DNA of 64,000 nt from positions 86,964-150,963 of the forward strand of contig NZ_JAJNOC010000012.1 in assembly GCF_021044825.1 (NCBI RefSeq), read 5' to 3'. The DNA is from Massilia phyllostachyos (GTDB lineage Bacteria > Pseudomonadota > Gammaproteobacteria > Burkholderiales > Burkholderiaceae_D). This document shows, piece after piece, positions 41,302 to 50,859 of this stretch. Numbering within the stretch: position 1 is the stretch's first letter; each line of letters opens with the position of its first letter. Under the pieces are notes generated by a model. That model was not told where the DNA came from. It made no database searches and saw only the letters and a list, made by a program, of their open reading frames with translations. Both the position numbers and the translations under genes were made by a program.

Positions 41302-42243
41302 TCAGCGGATGCCGCGCACGATCGACAGCACGTCGCACAGGGAGCCCCAGCGCGGCAGGGGGCGCAGCAGCGGCAGCACGCTATCCACGGCCGCGCGGCG
41401 CCGGCCCTGGCGCAAGTGCATATAGGCCATGTTCAGGCGCGCCTGCCGCAGTTTCTCGCGCATCCCTGCGCGCACCCCGGGCGAGGCGCCGGCCAGTTCT
41501 CCCAGCAGCTCTTCGAACAGGCTGACGCTGGCGCGCTGGGCGCCGGCCACGTCCTTGCGGATGGCGCTGGCAGGATAGAGATAGTAGTCGGCCAGCGATT
41601 GCGTGACCACGCCGGCGCGGCGGCTGGCGGCGCACAGGCGCACCATCAGGTGTACGTCTTCGCCAATCTTTTTCCCGAGCGGGAAGCCGCCGAGCCGCTC
41701 GAACGTGTGGCGCGGCAGCGACAAGGTGCGGATCTCGACGAAGCCATGTCCGATCAGCGGCCCGAAATCGTCCTCCCCGAGCACGATCTCGGCTTGTCCC
41801 CGGTGGCGTTCGAGCAGCGCACGCCCGAATGGCGTGGCATCGATCGAGCGGTGCAGGAAGCTGCCGTCGGGCGCGCGGAAATCCTGGTCGCTGAGCAGGA
41901 AGTCGAGGTCCGGATCGCGCCGGATCCAGTCGGCATGCGCAGCCAGCCGTTCCGGCGCGAAGGTATCGTCCGCATCGAGGAAGGCCAGCCAGTCGCCGCT
42001 GGCATGGCGCACGCCGGCATTGCGCGCTGCCGACACGCCCGCATTCGGCTGGTACAGGTAGACGATCCGGTCGCCATAGGACGCCGCGACGGCGCGCGAA
42101 TCGTCGACCGAACCGTCGTCGACCACGATGATCTCGTGCGCCGGCCAGGTCTGGGACAGCGCCGAATCCAGTGCGCGCGCCAGGGTGCCTGCATTGTTGT
42201 AGTTGGGAATAATGACCGAGAATTTGGGGGCGGACGCGTGCAT
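41302..42243 (-). CDS. Glycosyltransferase family 2 protein
   Basis: 313 aa. GT-A fold: SVIIPNYNNAGTLARALDSAL, EIIVVDDGSVDDSRAV, NAGVSAARNAGVRHASGDWLAFLDADD (DXD), GEDVHLMVRLCAA. C-terminal 80 residues are helical (SLFEELLGELAGA, LRQARLNMAYMHLRQGRRRAA). Cytoplasmic sugar transferase. It is convergent with the AsnB-like gene, with only 22 bp between stops. Confidence 0.9.
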   Translation of the reverse strand: MHASAPKFSVIIPNYNNAGTLARALDSALSQTWPAHEIIVVDDGSVDDSRAVAASYGDRIVYLYQPNAGVSAARNAGVRHASGDWLAFLDADDTFAPERLAAHADWIRRDPDLDFLLSDQDFRAPDGSFLHRSIDATPFGRALLERHRGQAEIVLGEDDFGPLIGHGFVEIRTLSLPRHTFERLGGFPLGKKIGEDVHLMVRLCAASRRAGVVTQSLADYYLYPASAIRKDVAGAQRASVSLFEELLGELAGASPGVRAGMREKLRQARLNMAYMHLRQGRRRAAVDSVLPLLRPLPRWGSLCDVLSIVRGIR

Positions 42244-42339
42244 GGCGAAGGAATAATAGGGTGCGATGTAGGATCAATCTTACACTAATGTACACAAAAT
42301 TGATCCTGCAAAGCTAACCAATATTCGCTGCCGGTGCAT

Positions 42340-43353
42340 TCAGGCCGCTGTCCTGACCGCCGGGGCCGGCGCCGCCTTCCTTCCCCAGTGGAGATTCAGA
42401 TAGGTCCTGGCCGGAGATTCGACCAGGTAATACGAAGCGATGCCGGCGCCGATGCCCAGCGCCAGTCCGGCGACGTGGGAGAGCTCACCCCGGTGCGCCA
42501 GGAAATAAAAGGGTTGTTGCCAGATATAGATGGAAAACGACCACAGGCCGAGTTTCCTCAGCACGGGATGCGCCAGCATCCGCAACAGCGCCGGCGGGGC
42601 CGCTGCCAGCAGGTTGATGAGCACGCCGAACAGTGCGACGCCGCCCAGGACGCGGATGCCGGCGGGTACGCTCCACCAGTGCAGCGCGAGCCCGGCGCCG
42701 GCGAGCGCCGGATAGACCAGCACGTGCACGCGCGGCAGACCGACACGGCGCAGCAGCAGGTAGAGGCCGGCCGAAAAGAAGATGCCGAAGGCAGCCACCT
42801 CGGTCTGCGCAAGACGCAGGTTCAGTGCGCGGCCGGTGTAGAGGCATGTGTAGACGGCCGCGATGCAGCAGCACAGGAAGGCGGCTCCCAGCACCGGCAC
42901 GATACCGCTACTGGCGCGCATCCTGGTCCAGGCAACCAGCAGGGTCAGCAGGATATAACTGTGCTCTTCGACGGACAGCGACCAGATGTGCCCGAAGGGC
43001 ATCATGGTCTCTTCCGCAGAGGCGAGGAAATAGTTTTTGGTGAAGGTGAGCGCGGTCGCGACCTCGCTCCAGTCAATCGGCCGGCCGCTCGCGGCGTAGG
43101 CGAGCAGCACCAGAGCGATGAACACCGCCAGGCCCGGCATGATGCGGGCGATGCGGCGGCGGTAGAAGACGGGCAGGGGCACCTGGTCGACGAATAGCAG
43201 CCGTGCCATCAGGAGCCCCGACAGGACGTAGAAGAAATTCACGCCGGCCGCACCGATCGCCAATCCGGGAATCGGTGCAAAGTGTCCTACCAACAACAGT
43301 ACAATTGCCACGCCGCGCCATCCATCCAGGTATGGCAAATACTTTTCAGACAT
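42340..43353 (-). CDS. Acyltransferase family 3 (OafA-type) membrane protein
   Basis: 337 aa from ATG 43353; upstream in-frame ATGs would add up to 30 residues that lie outside the family. It starts KYLPYLDGWRGVAIVLLLVGHF with the conserved His, followed by FFYVLSGLLMARLLF and FYRRRIARIMPGLAVFIALVLL; about ten membrane helices. Such proteins O-acetylate or otherwise acylate EPS sugars across the inner membrane, with the active His in the first helix. It lies upstream of the GT2 gene, same strand. Confidence 0.9.
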   Translation of the reverse strand: MSEKYLPYLDGWRGVAIVLLLVGHFAPIPGLAIGAAGVNFFYVLSGLLMARLLFVDQVPLPVFYRRRIARIMPGLAVFIALVLLAYAASGRPIDWSEVATALTFTKNYFLASAEETMMPFGHIWSLSVEEHSYILLTLLVAWTRMRASSGIVPVLGAAFLCCCIAAVYTCLYTGRALNLRLAQTEVAAFGIFFSAGLYLLLRRVGLPRVHVLVYPALAGAGLALHWWSVPAGIRVLGGVALFGVLINLLAAAPPALLRMLAHPVLRKLGLWSFSIYIWQQPFYFLAHRGELSHVAGLALGIGAGIASYYLVESPARTYLNLHWGRKAAPAPAVRTAA

Positions 43354-43520
43354 AATTAGAGTGTTCAGCGAAAACGACGCCGGTCTGGTCAGCCCGGCCG
43401 GCATCGGTGTGTCAGGCCGCGTTATCGTGCGCGGGCATTCCAACGCGTAACGTTATAATAAAGATATTAACACGGTATTTACGCCGTTCCCAGCAATTGC
43501 GGTCTCATCATGAGCACGAT

Positions 43521-44486
43521 ATGGCTCCCACCGTCAGCCTCGTCATACCTTCCTACAACCGCGCCGACCTGATCGCACAGACCATCGACAGCGCACTGGC
43601 GCAACGCGAGCCTTTCCACGAAATCATCGTGGTCGATGACGGTTCGACCGATCACACGGCAAGCGTGCTGGCGGGGTTCGGCGACAGGATCAAGGTCATG
43701 TACCTGTCCAACGGTGGGGTGCAGCATGCCCGCAACGCCGGCGCGGCCGAGGCCAGCGGGGACTACATCACATTGTGCGATTCCGACGACCTGCTGGCCC
43801 CGGACTTCACCCAAACGGTCATGGACTGGTTCCGCCGCCATCCGGACTACGAGGCCTTCTATAGCAACTTCGTCACCTTCAATGCGCTGGGCCAGGATCC
43901 CGACAAGTTTTCCGGCGCGCCGCCGGGCTTCTTCGACGGCGCGCAGTGCGAGGGCGACTACCTGTACGGCATTCCGGACCTGTATGCCCGGACCGTCGCC
44001 TACCAGCCGCTCTTCATGTCCGGCTGCGTGGTGAGCAAGACGCTCTACCAGCGTCTGGGCGGCTTCGACCGCCGCTTCAACCGGGTCGGCGGCGAAGACT
44101 GGGAATTCACCCTGCGCGTGCTGGAGAAGGGCAAGGTTGTGCTGTGCAAGCGGCCACTGGTCCGGATCCGCAGGCATGAAAGCAACGATTCCGCCGATTC
44201 GGTGCACATGGTGCGCGGCACCGCCCAGATCCTGGAACACGCGCTGCACCATCATCCGATCGCCGCGAACTACCGCGACATCATCGTCAAGGGCATCGAG
44301 GAGCGGCGCCTGGGCGTATTCCACGTGGCCTTCGGCCGCGGCGACTTCCCGGTCGCGCAGGAGATGCTGACGCTGGTCCGGCAGCGTCCCGCCGACCTCA
44401 AGTTCTGGATGAAGATGCTGATCACCAGGCTGCCCCCGCCGGTGCGCACGCCGCTCTGGAACGCCACCCAGGGCGGCGCCCGCTGA
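43521..44486 (+). CDS. Glycosyltransferase family 2 protein
   Basis: 321 aa from ATG 43521 (an upstream in-frame ATG at 43407 is not supported by the family start). SLVIPSYNRADLIAQTIDSAL, IIVVDDGSTDHTASVL, GGVQHARNAGAAEASGDYITLCDSDD (DXD), and RVGGEDWEFTLRVLEKGK define a GT-A enzyme. A -10-like TATAAT at 43454-43459 lies 62 bp upstream, but no convincing -35 is seen. Confidence 0.9.
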   Translation: MAPTVSLVIPSYNRADLIAQTIDSALAQREPFHEIIVVDDGSTDHTASVLAGFGDRIKVMYLSNGGVQHARNAGAAEASGDYITLCDSDDLLAPDFTQTVMDWFRRHPDYEAFYSNFVTFNALGQDPDKFSGAPPGFFDGAQCEGDYLYGIPDLYARTVAYQPLFMSGCVVSKTLYQRLGGFDRRFNRVGGEDWEFTLRVLEKGKVVLCKRPLVRIRRHESNDSADSVHMVRGTAQILEHALHHHPIAANYRDIIVKGIEERRLGVFHVAFGRGDFPVAQEMLTLVRQRPADLKFWMKMLITRLPPPVRTPLWNATQGGAR

Positions 44487-44498
44487 CGCCGGCGCCGC
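44473..44498. terminator. GC-rich hairpin between convergent genes
   Basis: GCGGCGCC (44473-44480), 10-nt loop containing the GT2 stop codon, GGCGCCGC (44491-44498). A perfect 8-bp stem in the 21-bp gap between convergent genes. No T-run on either strand, so support as terminator is moderate. Confidence 0.45.
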
Positions 44499-44507
44499 GC
44501 TCGCGGC

Positions 44508-45794
44508 TCAGACCAGCACTTCGAGCGCCGCCGGATGGCTCAGGAAGCCGCCGGGGCTGGCGCTCAGGCCGTAGGCGCCCGACTGAAACACCACCACCAG
44601 GTCGCCGACCTCGGCCTGCGGCAGCTCCATGCGCTCGGCCAGCAGGTCGAGCGGCGTGCACAGGGGCCCGACCACCGACACCGCTTCGCGCCGGCCCGAC
44701 TCCATGCGGTTGCCGATCGCGACCGGATAATTCTTGCGGATCACCTGGCCGAAGTTGCCCGACGCCGCCAGGTGGTGGTGCAGGCCGCCGTCGGTCACCA
44801 GGAACACCTGGCCACGCGAGACCTTGCGGTCGATGACGCGCGCCACGTAGACGCCGGCCTCGCCCACCAAATAACGCCCCAGCTCGATCGAGAACACCGC
44901 CTCGGGTAGCGCCGCCTCCATGCGCGGCAGCGCGGCCGCGAGCGCCGCGCCGATCGGCGCCAGCTCGAGCCGCGCCTCGCCGGGAAAGTATGGAATGCCG
45001 AAGCCGCCGCCGATGTTCAGCATCCGCACCGGGGACGGGCTGGCCTGGGCCAGGCGCAGCGCCAGTTCGAAGGTCTGGGCCTGCGCTTCCACGATCGCCG
45101 CGCTCCTGAGGCTCTGCGAGCCGCTGAAGATGTGAAAGCCCAGCACGTCGAGCCCGAGCGCGCCGCACAGCGCCAGCAGGCGCGGCGCATCCTCGGCGTC
45201 GATGCCGAACTGCTTGGCGCCGCCGCCCATGCGCATGCCGGAGCCCTTCAGCTCGAAATCGGGATTGATGCGCAGGACCAGCCGCGGCGCGATGCCCAGC
45301 TGTTCGCCCAGCCGCGCCAGCACGCGGATCTCGCGCTCGGATTCGGCGTGCACGCAGGCGCCGGCGGCGACCGCCTGCGCCAGCTCGGCTTCCGACTTGC
45401 CGGGGCCGGCGAAGCTGATCCGCTGCGGCGCCATGCCGGTATCGAGCGCGACCCGCAATTCGCCGCCGGAGGCGACGTCGAGTCCATCCACCAGACCGGC
45501 CAGGTGCTGCACCACGGCCGGCATCGGATTGGCCTTGACCGAATAGTGCAGCTCCAGCTGCGCCGGCAGGCTGGCGCGCAGCGCCTCCACGCGCCGGGTC
45601 AGCAGAGCGCGGTCGTAGGCATAGAAGGGAGTGGCGCCGACCCGCTGCGCCAGGCGGGTCAGGGCGATGCCGCCGACCTGCAGGCAGTTGTCCACCACCG
45701 GGAACTGGATCTGCGCCGCATGCACGGGTTTCGCGCCGGGCGCCGCAGGGTTGGGGTTTGGGCTGGAGGTGGGGGTATTCATGATCTCTTTCAT
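44508..45794 (-). CDS. Pyridoxal-dependent decarboxylase, exosortase A system-associated
   Basis: 428 aa, a type III (alanine racemase-fold) PLP decarboxylase. The PLP lysine is in LHYSVKANPMPAVVQHLAG; GPGKSEAELAQAVAAGACVHAES and NIGGGFGIPYFPGE bind the cofactor; the dimer-partner Cys is in GPLCTPLDLL. It matches TIGR03099. The expected substrate is a basic or hydrophobic amino acid, but I cannot say which. The ATG at 45794 overlaps the stop of the AMP ligase (ATGA), and an alternative ATG at 45782 lies 4 codons inside. It is part of the second XrtA cluster, which seems to build an acylated small molecule. Confidence 0.92.
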   Translation of the reverse strand: MKEIMNTPTSSPNPNPAAPGAKPVHAAQIQFPVVDNCLQVGGIALTRLAQRVGATPFYAYDRALLTRRVEALRASLPAQLELHYSVKANPMPAVVQHLAGLVDGLDVASGGELRVALDTGMAPQRISFAGPGKSEAELAQAVAAGACVHAESEREIRVLARLGEQLGIAPRLVLRINPDFELKGSGMRMGGGAKQFGIDAEDAPRLLALCGALGLDVLGFHIFSGSQSLRSAAIVEAQAQTFELALRLAQASPSPVRMLNIGGGFGIPYFPGEARLELAPIGAALAAALPRMEAALPEAVFSIELGRYLVGEAGVYVARVIDRKVSRGQVFLVTDGGLHHHLAASGNFGQVIRKNYPVAIGNRMESGRREAVSVVGPLCTPLDLLAERMELPQAEVGDLVVVFQSGAYGLSASPGGFLSHPAALEVLV

Positions 45795-47353
45795 TCAAAC
45801 AGGCCGAGACAGGCTTGCCGCAGCAGCTTGCGGTCGAACTTGCCGTTCGGGTTGCGCGGCAGGGCTTCGCTGCGCAGTGCGATGTGGGCCGGCACCATCC
45901 AGGCCGGCAGCTGGCGCTGGCAGGCCTTGAGCAGCAGTTCCGGCGCCAGGCCCGCTTCGCGCGGCACCGCCAGCAGCACGATCGCCTGCCCCAGCGCCGG
46001 ATGCGGCACGCCGAAGGCGACGGCTTCGTCCACCAGGCCGCTGGCATGCGCGACTTCCTCGATTTCGGCGGGACTGATACGGTAGCCGGAGACCTTGATC
46101 ATGTCGTCGTCGCGGCCGATGAAATACAGGTAGCCGTCCGCGTCCATCCGGACGGTGTCGCCCGACCACACCGCCATCTCGGTCAGCGGCAGGGCCGGGT
46201 CCCGGCCGGGGACCGGGCGGAAGCGTTCGGCGGTCTTGGCCGGGTCGTTCCAGTAGCCGAGCGAGACCAGCGCCCCGCGGTGCACCAGTTCGCCCGGCTC
46301 GTCCGGCGCGCAGGGAGCGCCGTCGGGCCGCACCACCATGATCTCGGCGTTCGGTATCGCCCGTCCCATCGAATCGGGGCGGCGATCGAGCTCGGACGGC
46401 GGCAGATAGGTCGAGCGGAAGGCTTCGGTCAGGCCGTACATCAGGAACAGGCGGGCGGCGGGAAGCGCGGCGCGCAGCGTCCCGACGGTCGCCACCGGCA
46501 TCGCCCCGCCCGAATTGGTCAGGTAGCGCAGGCTGCAGTCGCGCGGCCAGTCGAGCCGGGACAGCTGAATCCACAGGGGCGGCACCGCGGCCAGGCCGGT
46601 GATGCCCTCGTCCGCCACCGCCTTCACGATATCCTTCGCGAACAGGTGGTTCAGCAGGACCACACAGGCGCCTGCCAGGAAGGCGGTGGTCAGCTGGCTC
46701 AGGCCGTAGTCGAAGCTCAGCGGCAGCACCGACAGGATGCGGTCCTGCGCGCTGTTCTCCAGGTAGCTCGCGACGCTGCGCGCGCCGGCCGTCATGTTCC
46801 GGTGCGACAGCACCACGCCCTTCGGCTTGCCGGTGCTGCCGGAGGTGTACAGGATGGCCGCCACGTCGGCGTCGATCGCGCGCCGCCGCGCCAGCGCGCC
46901 TGGCGCCGGCGCCTGCAGGGCGTCCTCCCAGGAACGCAGCGGCGGCGCCCACGTCCCCGCGCCGGCCAGGTAGACGGTATGCAGGTCGGGCAGGGTGGCG
47001 GCCAGGTCGCCGAGCTGGGCCAGCCGCTCCGGCGAGGTGAGCAACACCCTGACATTGCAGTCGGCCAGGATGTGGCCGACCTGGGCCGCCTTCAGCTGCG
47101 GATTGACCGGCACGAAGACCGCACCGATGGCGGCGGCGCCGAACATCGCGGCCACGTTCTCGACGCGTTTTTCCAGGTAGATCGCGACCCGCTCGCCGCG
47201 CCCCACGCCGGCCGCCAGCAGCGCCCCGGCGGCGCGCTCGACCTCGGCCGCCAGGCCGGCGTAGTCGAGGCGCAGGGCGCCGTGCACCAGCGCCTCGGCG
47301 TCGGGGGTGCGGCGCGCGGAATCGAAGAGGCCATCGTGGATCAGGTCGGACAT
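45791..47353 (-). CDS. Acyl-CoA ligase (AMP-forming), exosortase A system-associated
   Basis: 520 aa ANL-superfamily enzyme. P-loop-like A3 motif YTSGSTGKPKGVVLSHRNM, the A5-type YGLTEAFRSTYLP, and GDTVRMDADGYLYFIGRDDDMIK (A7/A8), and the C-terminal lysine in NPNGKFDRK. It matches TIGR03098, a family restricted to exosortase A bacteria. It should adenylate an acid and load it onto CoA or onto the acyl carrier protein encoded at 49760. It is divergently placed from the DegT-like gene. Confidence 0.93.
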   Translation of the reverse strand: MSDLIHDGLFDSARRTPDAEALVHGALRLDYAGLAAEVERAAGALLAAGVGRGERVAIYLEKRVENVAAMFGAAAIGAVFVPVNPQLKAAQVGHILADCNVRVLLTSPERLAQLGDLAATLPDLHTVYLAGAGTWAPPLRSWEDALQAPAPGALARRRAIDADVAAILYTSGSTGKPKGVVLSHRNMTAGARSVASYLENSAQDRILSVLPLSFDYGLSQLTTAFLAGACVVLLNHLFAKDIVKAVADEGITGLAAVPPLWIQLSRLDWPRDCSLRYLTNSGGAMPVATVGTLRAALPAARLFLMYGLTEAFRSTYLPPSELDRRPDSMGRAIPNAEIMVVRPDGAPCAPDEPGELVHRGALVSLGYWNDPAKTAERFRPVPGRDPALPLTEMAVWSGDTVRMDADGYLYFIGRDDDMIKVSGYRISPAEIEEVAHASGLVDEAVAFGVPHPALGQAIVLLAVPREAGLAPELLLKACQRQLPAWMVPAHIALRSEALPRNPNGKFDRKLLRQACLGLFE

Positions 47354-47490
47354 AGCGTGAACTCGGTAAGAAGGCAGGCGCCTTGCTGCGCGCAGGGCGC
47401 AATCTTATCAGTTTGCGGACCCGGCTTGCTGGCCCGAAGCGCATGCGCCGCGCGTGGTGCAATCCGCGCTGCTGCGTTTATACTCGCTGG

Positions 47491-48678
47491 ATGCTGCCGG
47501 CTTCCCCACCCCTTCGCCCACATGTCCCGATTGCCCCGGTGCTGTCGTCCGCCTCGTTCCGGCGCGGCGGCGCGCCCGCGCTGCGCTCGGTGCTGGACGC
47601 CGGCGCCACCCGCCTGGTGACCAGCGGCCGGGTGGCGATCGCCCTGGCCCTGCGCGAGATGGGTGTCGGTCCCGGCGACCGGGTGCTGGTGCCGGCCTGG
47701 CACAGCCCCTCGATGATCCCGCCGGTGCTGTGGCGCGGCGCCACGCCGGTGTTCTACCGGGTCGGCCCGGACGGCGCCGCCGATCTCGCGGACATCGCCG
47801 CCAAGGCCGGCGGCGCACGCGTGCTGATGGTCACCCATTACTTCGGCTTTCACCAGGACCTGGACGCGCTGCGCACCTTGTGCGATGCGCACGGCCTGGC
47901 ACTGCTGGAAGATTGCGCCCACGCCTTCTTCGGCGAATATCGCGGCCGCCCGCTCGGCGCCCATGGCGACTACGCCATCGCCAGCAGCATGAAGTTCTTT
48001 CCGGTCTACGAAGGCGGCGTGCTGGTGTCGGCGCACGCCTCGCTCGCTCCGGTGGCGCTGCGCTCGGCCGGCGCCGGCTTCGAAGCCAAGGTGGCCCTGA
48101 ATTCGCTGGAACGCGGCTTCGCCTACGGACGCCTGCCGGCCGTGCACGCCGCGCTGTGGCTGCCGATGCGGCTCAAGGGCGCCGTCTGGGCGCTGCTGAA
48201 ATCGCGGCGCCCGGCGGGCGCCCCGGCGCCGGCGCTGGCGCCCGATTCCTCGGACAGCAGTTTCAACTTCGATCCGCGCTGGCTCGACAAGCGCTCCTCG
48301 CTGTTCGCACGCGCCATGCTGCGGCTGGTGTCGCGGCGCAGGATCGCCGCGCTGCGGCGCGCCCATTACCTGCGCCTGGACGAGGCGCTGCGCGGGCTGC
48401 CGGGACTGCGTCCGCTGTTCGGCAGCCTGCCGGACGGCGTCTGCCCCTGGGTATACCCGCTGGTCGCCGCGGATCCCGATGGCCTGGCCGCGCGCCTGGA
48501 CGCGGCCGGCGTGCCGGTGGTTCGCTTCGGCCGCCCCCTGTGGCAAGGGGTGGACGCCGCCACCTGCGCCAACGCGGCGATGCTCTCGCACAGCGTGCTG
48601 TCCCTGCCCTGCCACCAGGAGCTGCGTCCCGCGGAGCTGGACTGGCTGGTGGCGGCGGTGCGCAAGGCGGCGGCATGA
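47491..48678 (+). CDS. DegT/DnrJ/EryC1-family aminotransferase-like protein
   Basis: 395 aa from ATG 47491; an upstream ATG would add a non-homologous 36-residue leader. The PLP fold is visible: TSGRVAIALALREMGVGPGD, LLEDCAHAFFG (Asp/His stacking the cofactor) and ASSMKFFPVYEGGVLV with the candidate Schiff-base Lys in SMKFF. The usual substrate is a nucleotide sugar, but in this cluster a different amine may be formed. It overlaps the next gene as ATGA. Confidence 0.85.
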   Translation: MLPASPPLRPHVPIAPVLSSASFRRGGAPALRSVLDAGATRLVTSGRVAIALALREMGVGPGDRVLVPAWHSPSMIPPVLWRGATPVFYRVGPDGAADLADIAAKAGGARVLMVTHYFGFHQDLDALRTLCDAHGLALLEDCAHAFFGEYRGRPLGAHGDYAIASSMKFFPVYEGGVLVSAHASLAPVALRSAGAGFEAKVALNSLERGFAYGRLPAVHAALWLPMRLKGAVWALLKSRRPAGAPAPALAPDSSDSSFNFDPRWLDKRSSLFARAMLRLVSRRRIAALRRAHYLRLDEALRGLPGLRPLFGSLPDGVCPWVYPLVAADPDGLAARLDAAGVPVVRFGRPLWQGVDAATCANAAMLSHSVLSLPCHQELRPAELDWLVAAVRKAAA

Positions 48679-49742
48679 ACTGGCATACCGTCCCCGCCGC
48701 CCATTTTTCCGAGCATGCCGCCCATGCCGAGTCATGGCGCCGGCTGCACGCCGGCTGCGGCGCGCCGGTCCTGCTGTCCTACGAATTCGTGGCGCCGCTG
48801 GTCGAACGGATGGGCGCCGGCGGCGAACTGCTGGCCTGGTGCGAGCGCGCCGGCGAGGTCGTGGCGATGGCTCTGGTGGCGCCTGCCGGCCGCGCCTCCT
48901 GGAGCACCTTCCAGCCGCCCCAGGCCCCGCTCGGCCTGTGGCTGCAACGGCCGGACCTGCAGCTCGCGCCCCTGCTGGCCGGACTGCTGCGCGCCTTGCC
49001 GGGCTTCCCGCTGGTGTTCGCCCTGACCCAGATGGACCCGGCGCTGGCGCCGCGCCCGGACCACGGCGCCTCGCTCGACACCCTCGACTACATCGACACC
49101 GCGCGCGTCACCCTGGCCGGCCCCTTTGACGCTTACTGGCAGGCGCGCGGCAAGAACCTGCGCGCCAATCTCAAGAAACAGCGCGCCCGGCTGGCGCGCG
49201 ACGGCATCGCGCCGCGCCTCGAGATCAGCCGCGCGCCGCAGGACATGGCGCGCGCGGTCGAGGACTACGGCCGGCTCGAACAGGCCGGCTGGAAGGCCGG
49301 CGAAGGCACGGCGGTGCACCCGTCGAATGCGCAGGGCCGCTACTACCGCGCCATGCTCGAACTGCTGGCGGCGCGTGGCTGCGCCAGCGTTTTCCGCTAT
49401 TATTTCGGCGACCGCCTGGTCGCGATGGACCTGTGCGTGGAGGACGCGGACAGCATCGTGGTGCTGAAGACCAGCTACGACGAGGGCGCCGCGGACGGAC
49501 TGTCGCCGGCGCTGCTGATGCGCGAGGAAGCCAGCCGTTTCCTGTTCGACGGGGCGCGCCTGGCGCGCATCGAGTTCTACGGCCGGGTGATGGACTGGCA
49601 CCTGCGCTGGACGGACGAGGTGCGCACTATGTACCATGTTAATTATTATCGTTGGCCAGGCCTGCGCCGGCTGCGCGCGCTGCTCGCATCGCGCCCGCTG
49701 TCCGCATCCGCTCCCGTCCCGAGCAGCGCCAAGACATCCTGA
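48675..49742 (+). CDS. GNAT-family acyltransferase (BioF2/FemAB-like)
   Basis: 355 aa. ARGKNLRANLKKQRARLARDG and EQAGWKAGEGTAVHPSN resemble the BioF2-like acetyltransferase domain (PF13480), followed by FRYYFGDRLVAMDLCVED and FYGRVMDWHLRWTDEVR. It probably transfers an acyl or aminoacyl group. Placed between a PLP aminotransferase and an acyl carrier protein, it could use the ACP-bound acyl chain. Overlaps the upstream gene by 4 nt; 17 bp to the ACP gene. Confidence 0.82.
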   Translation: MNWHTVPAAHFSEHAAHAESWRRLHAGCGAPVLLSYEFVAPLVERMGAGGELLAWCERAGEVVAMALVAPAGRASWSTFQPPQAPLGLWLQRPDLQLAPLLAGLLRALPGFPLVFALTQMDPALAPRPDHGASLDTLDYIDTARVTLAGPFDAYWQARGKNLRANLKKQRARLARDGIAPRLEISRAPQDMARAVEDYGRLEQAGWKAGEGTAVHPSNAQGRYYRAMLELLAARGCASVFRYYFGDRLVAMDLCVEDADSIVVLKTSYDEGAADGLSPALLMREEASRFLFDGARLARIEFYGRVMDWHLRWTDEVRTMYHVNYYRWPGLRRLRALLASRPLSASAPVPSSAKTS

Positions 49743-49759
49743 TCCCAGTGGAGCATTCC

Positions 49760-50005
49760 ATGTATCTCGAACAAACCAAGACCATCCTGGGCGACGTGCT
49801 CAACCTCGGTCCCGCCGCCGCCGCGCTCACCGCCGATTCGCCCCTGCTCGGCAGCCTGCCCGAACTCGACTCGATGGCCGTCGTCACCCTCATCGGCGCC
49901 CTCGAAGAACACTTCGGCATCGTCGTCGACGACGATGACATCAGCGCCAGCACCTTCGCCACCCTGGGCAGCCTGGCGCACTTCGTCGAACAAAAAGCCG
50001 GCTGA
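49760..50005 (+). CDS. Acyl carrier protein
   Basis: 81 aa from ATG 49760 with GTGGAG upstream. Small, acidic, four-helix pattern. LPELDSMAVV holds Ser38, the expected phosphopantetheine attachment site (DSM rather than DSL). The stop TGA overlaps the next ATG (TGATG). It is a dedicated ACP for the second XrtA cluster, probably charged by the AMP ligase and unloaded by the GNAT-type protein or the FeeM-like acyltransferases. Confidence 0.92.
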   Translation: MYLEQTKTILGDVLNLGPAAAALTADSPLLGSLPELDSMAVVTLIGALEEHFGIVVDDDDISASTFATLGSLAHFVEQKAG

Positions 50006-50859
50006 TGGCGGCGCACCGGCAGCCGCCCCCGGAACCCTTCTTCCTGCCCGCGCCCGGCGGCGCGCGCTTCTGCCTGTATCACGCCTGCCCTGGCGCGCCG
50101 CGCGCGGCCCTGGTCTACCTGCATCCGTTTGCCGAGGAACTGAACCGCTCGCGCCGCGCCGTGGCCTGCACCGCGCGCGCCCTGGCGGCGTCCGGCGTGG
50201 CGGTGCTGCAGATCGACCTGGGGGGCTGCGGCGACAGCGCCGGCGAGTTCGCCGACGCCAGCTGGGACGGCTGGCTGGACGACACCGCCGCGGCCCGCGC
50301 CTGGCTGGGCCGGCGCAGCGGGCTGCCGGTGGGCCTGTGGGGACTGCGTCTAGGCGCGACGCTGGCCCTCGACTACGCCGCTTCGCGCGGGGGCGTCGAC
50401 CGCCTGCTGCTGTGGCAACCCGTCGCTTCCGGCGCGCCGTACCTGACCCAGTTCCTGCGCCTGCGCCTGGCCGGCGCCATCCTGCAGGATGGCGCCGTGC
50501 GCGGCGGCACCGAGAGCCTGCGCGACGCCCTGCGCGCGGGCGAGACCCTCGACATCGCCGGCTATGCGCTGGCCCCGGCATTGGCCATGGCCATCGATGC
50601 GCTGGAAGTGTCGCGCCTTGCCGTCACGGGCTGCCCGGTGCACTGGATCGACGTCGTCGCCTCCGCGGAACGCCCCCTGGCGCCGGCCGCGGCGCGCACC
50701 GCCTGGCATTTGCGCTCGCTGGGCGTCGACCTGCATACCCACAGCGTGGCCGCGCCGCAGTTCTGGAACGCGCAGGAAACCGAGGAGTGCCCCGCCCTGC
50801 TCGCCGCCAGCGTCGCCATCCTGCGGGAAGCGCGGGCGGCGCAAGGAGAAGCGCCATGA
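50005..50859 (+). CDS. Hydrolase 2, exosortase A system-associated (alpha/beta fold)
   Basis: 284 aa. LVYLHPFAEELNRSRRAV and VLQIDLGGCGDSAGEFADAS look like the oxyanion and strand regions of an alpha/beta hydrolase. At the nucleophile elbow the sequence is LWGLRLGATLA, i.e. Gly-Leu-Arg-Leu-Gly with no Ser or Cys, so it is probably catalytically altered or non-hydrolytic. It matches TIGR03101. It may bind or shuttle an acyl chain. It overlaps the ACP by 1 nt and hydrolase 1 by 4 nt. Confidence 0.88.
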   Translation: MAAHRQPPPEPFFLPAPGGARFCLYHACPGAPRAALVYLHPFAEELNRSRRAVACTARALAASGVAVLQIDLGGCGDSAGEFADASWDGWLDDTAAARAWLGRRSGLPVGLWGLRLGATLALDYAASRGGVDRLLLWQPVASGAPYLTQFLRLRLAGAILQDGAVRGGTESLRDALRAGETLDIAGYALAPALAMAIDALEVSRLAVTGCPVHWIDVVASAERPLAPAAARTAWHLRSLGVDLHTHSVAAPQFWNAQETEECPALLAASVAILREARAAQGEAP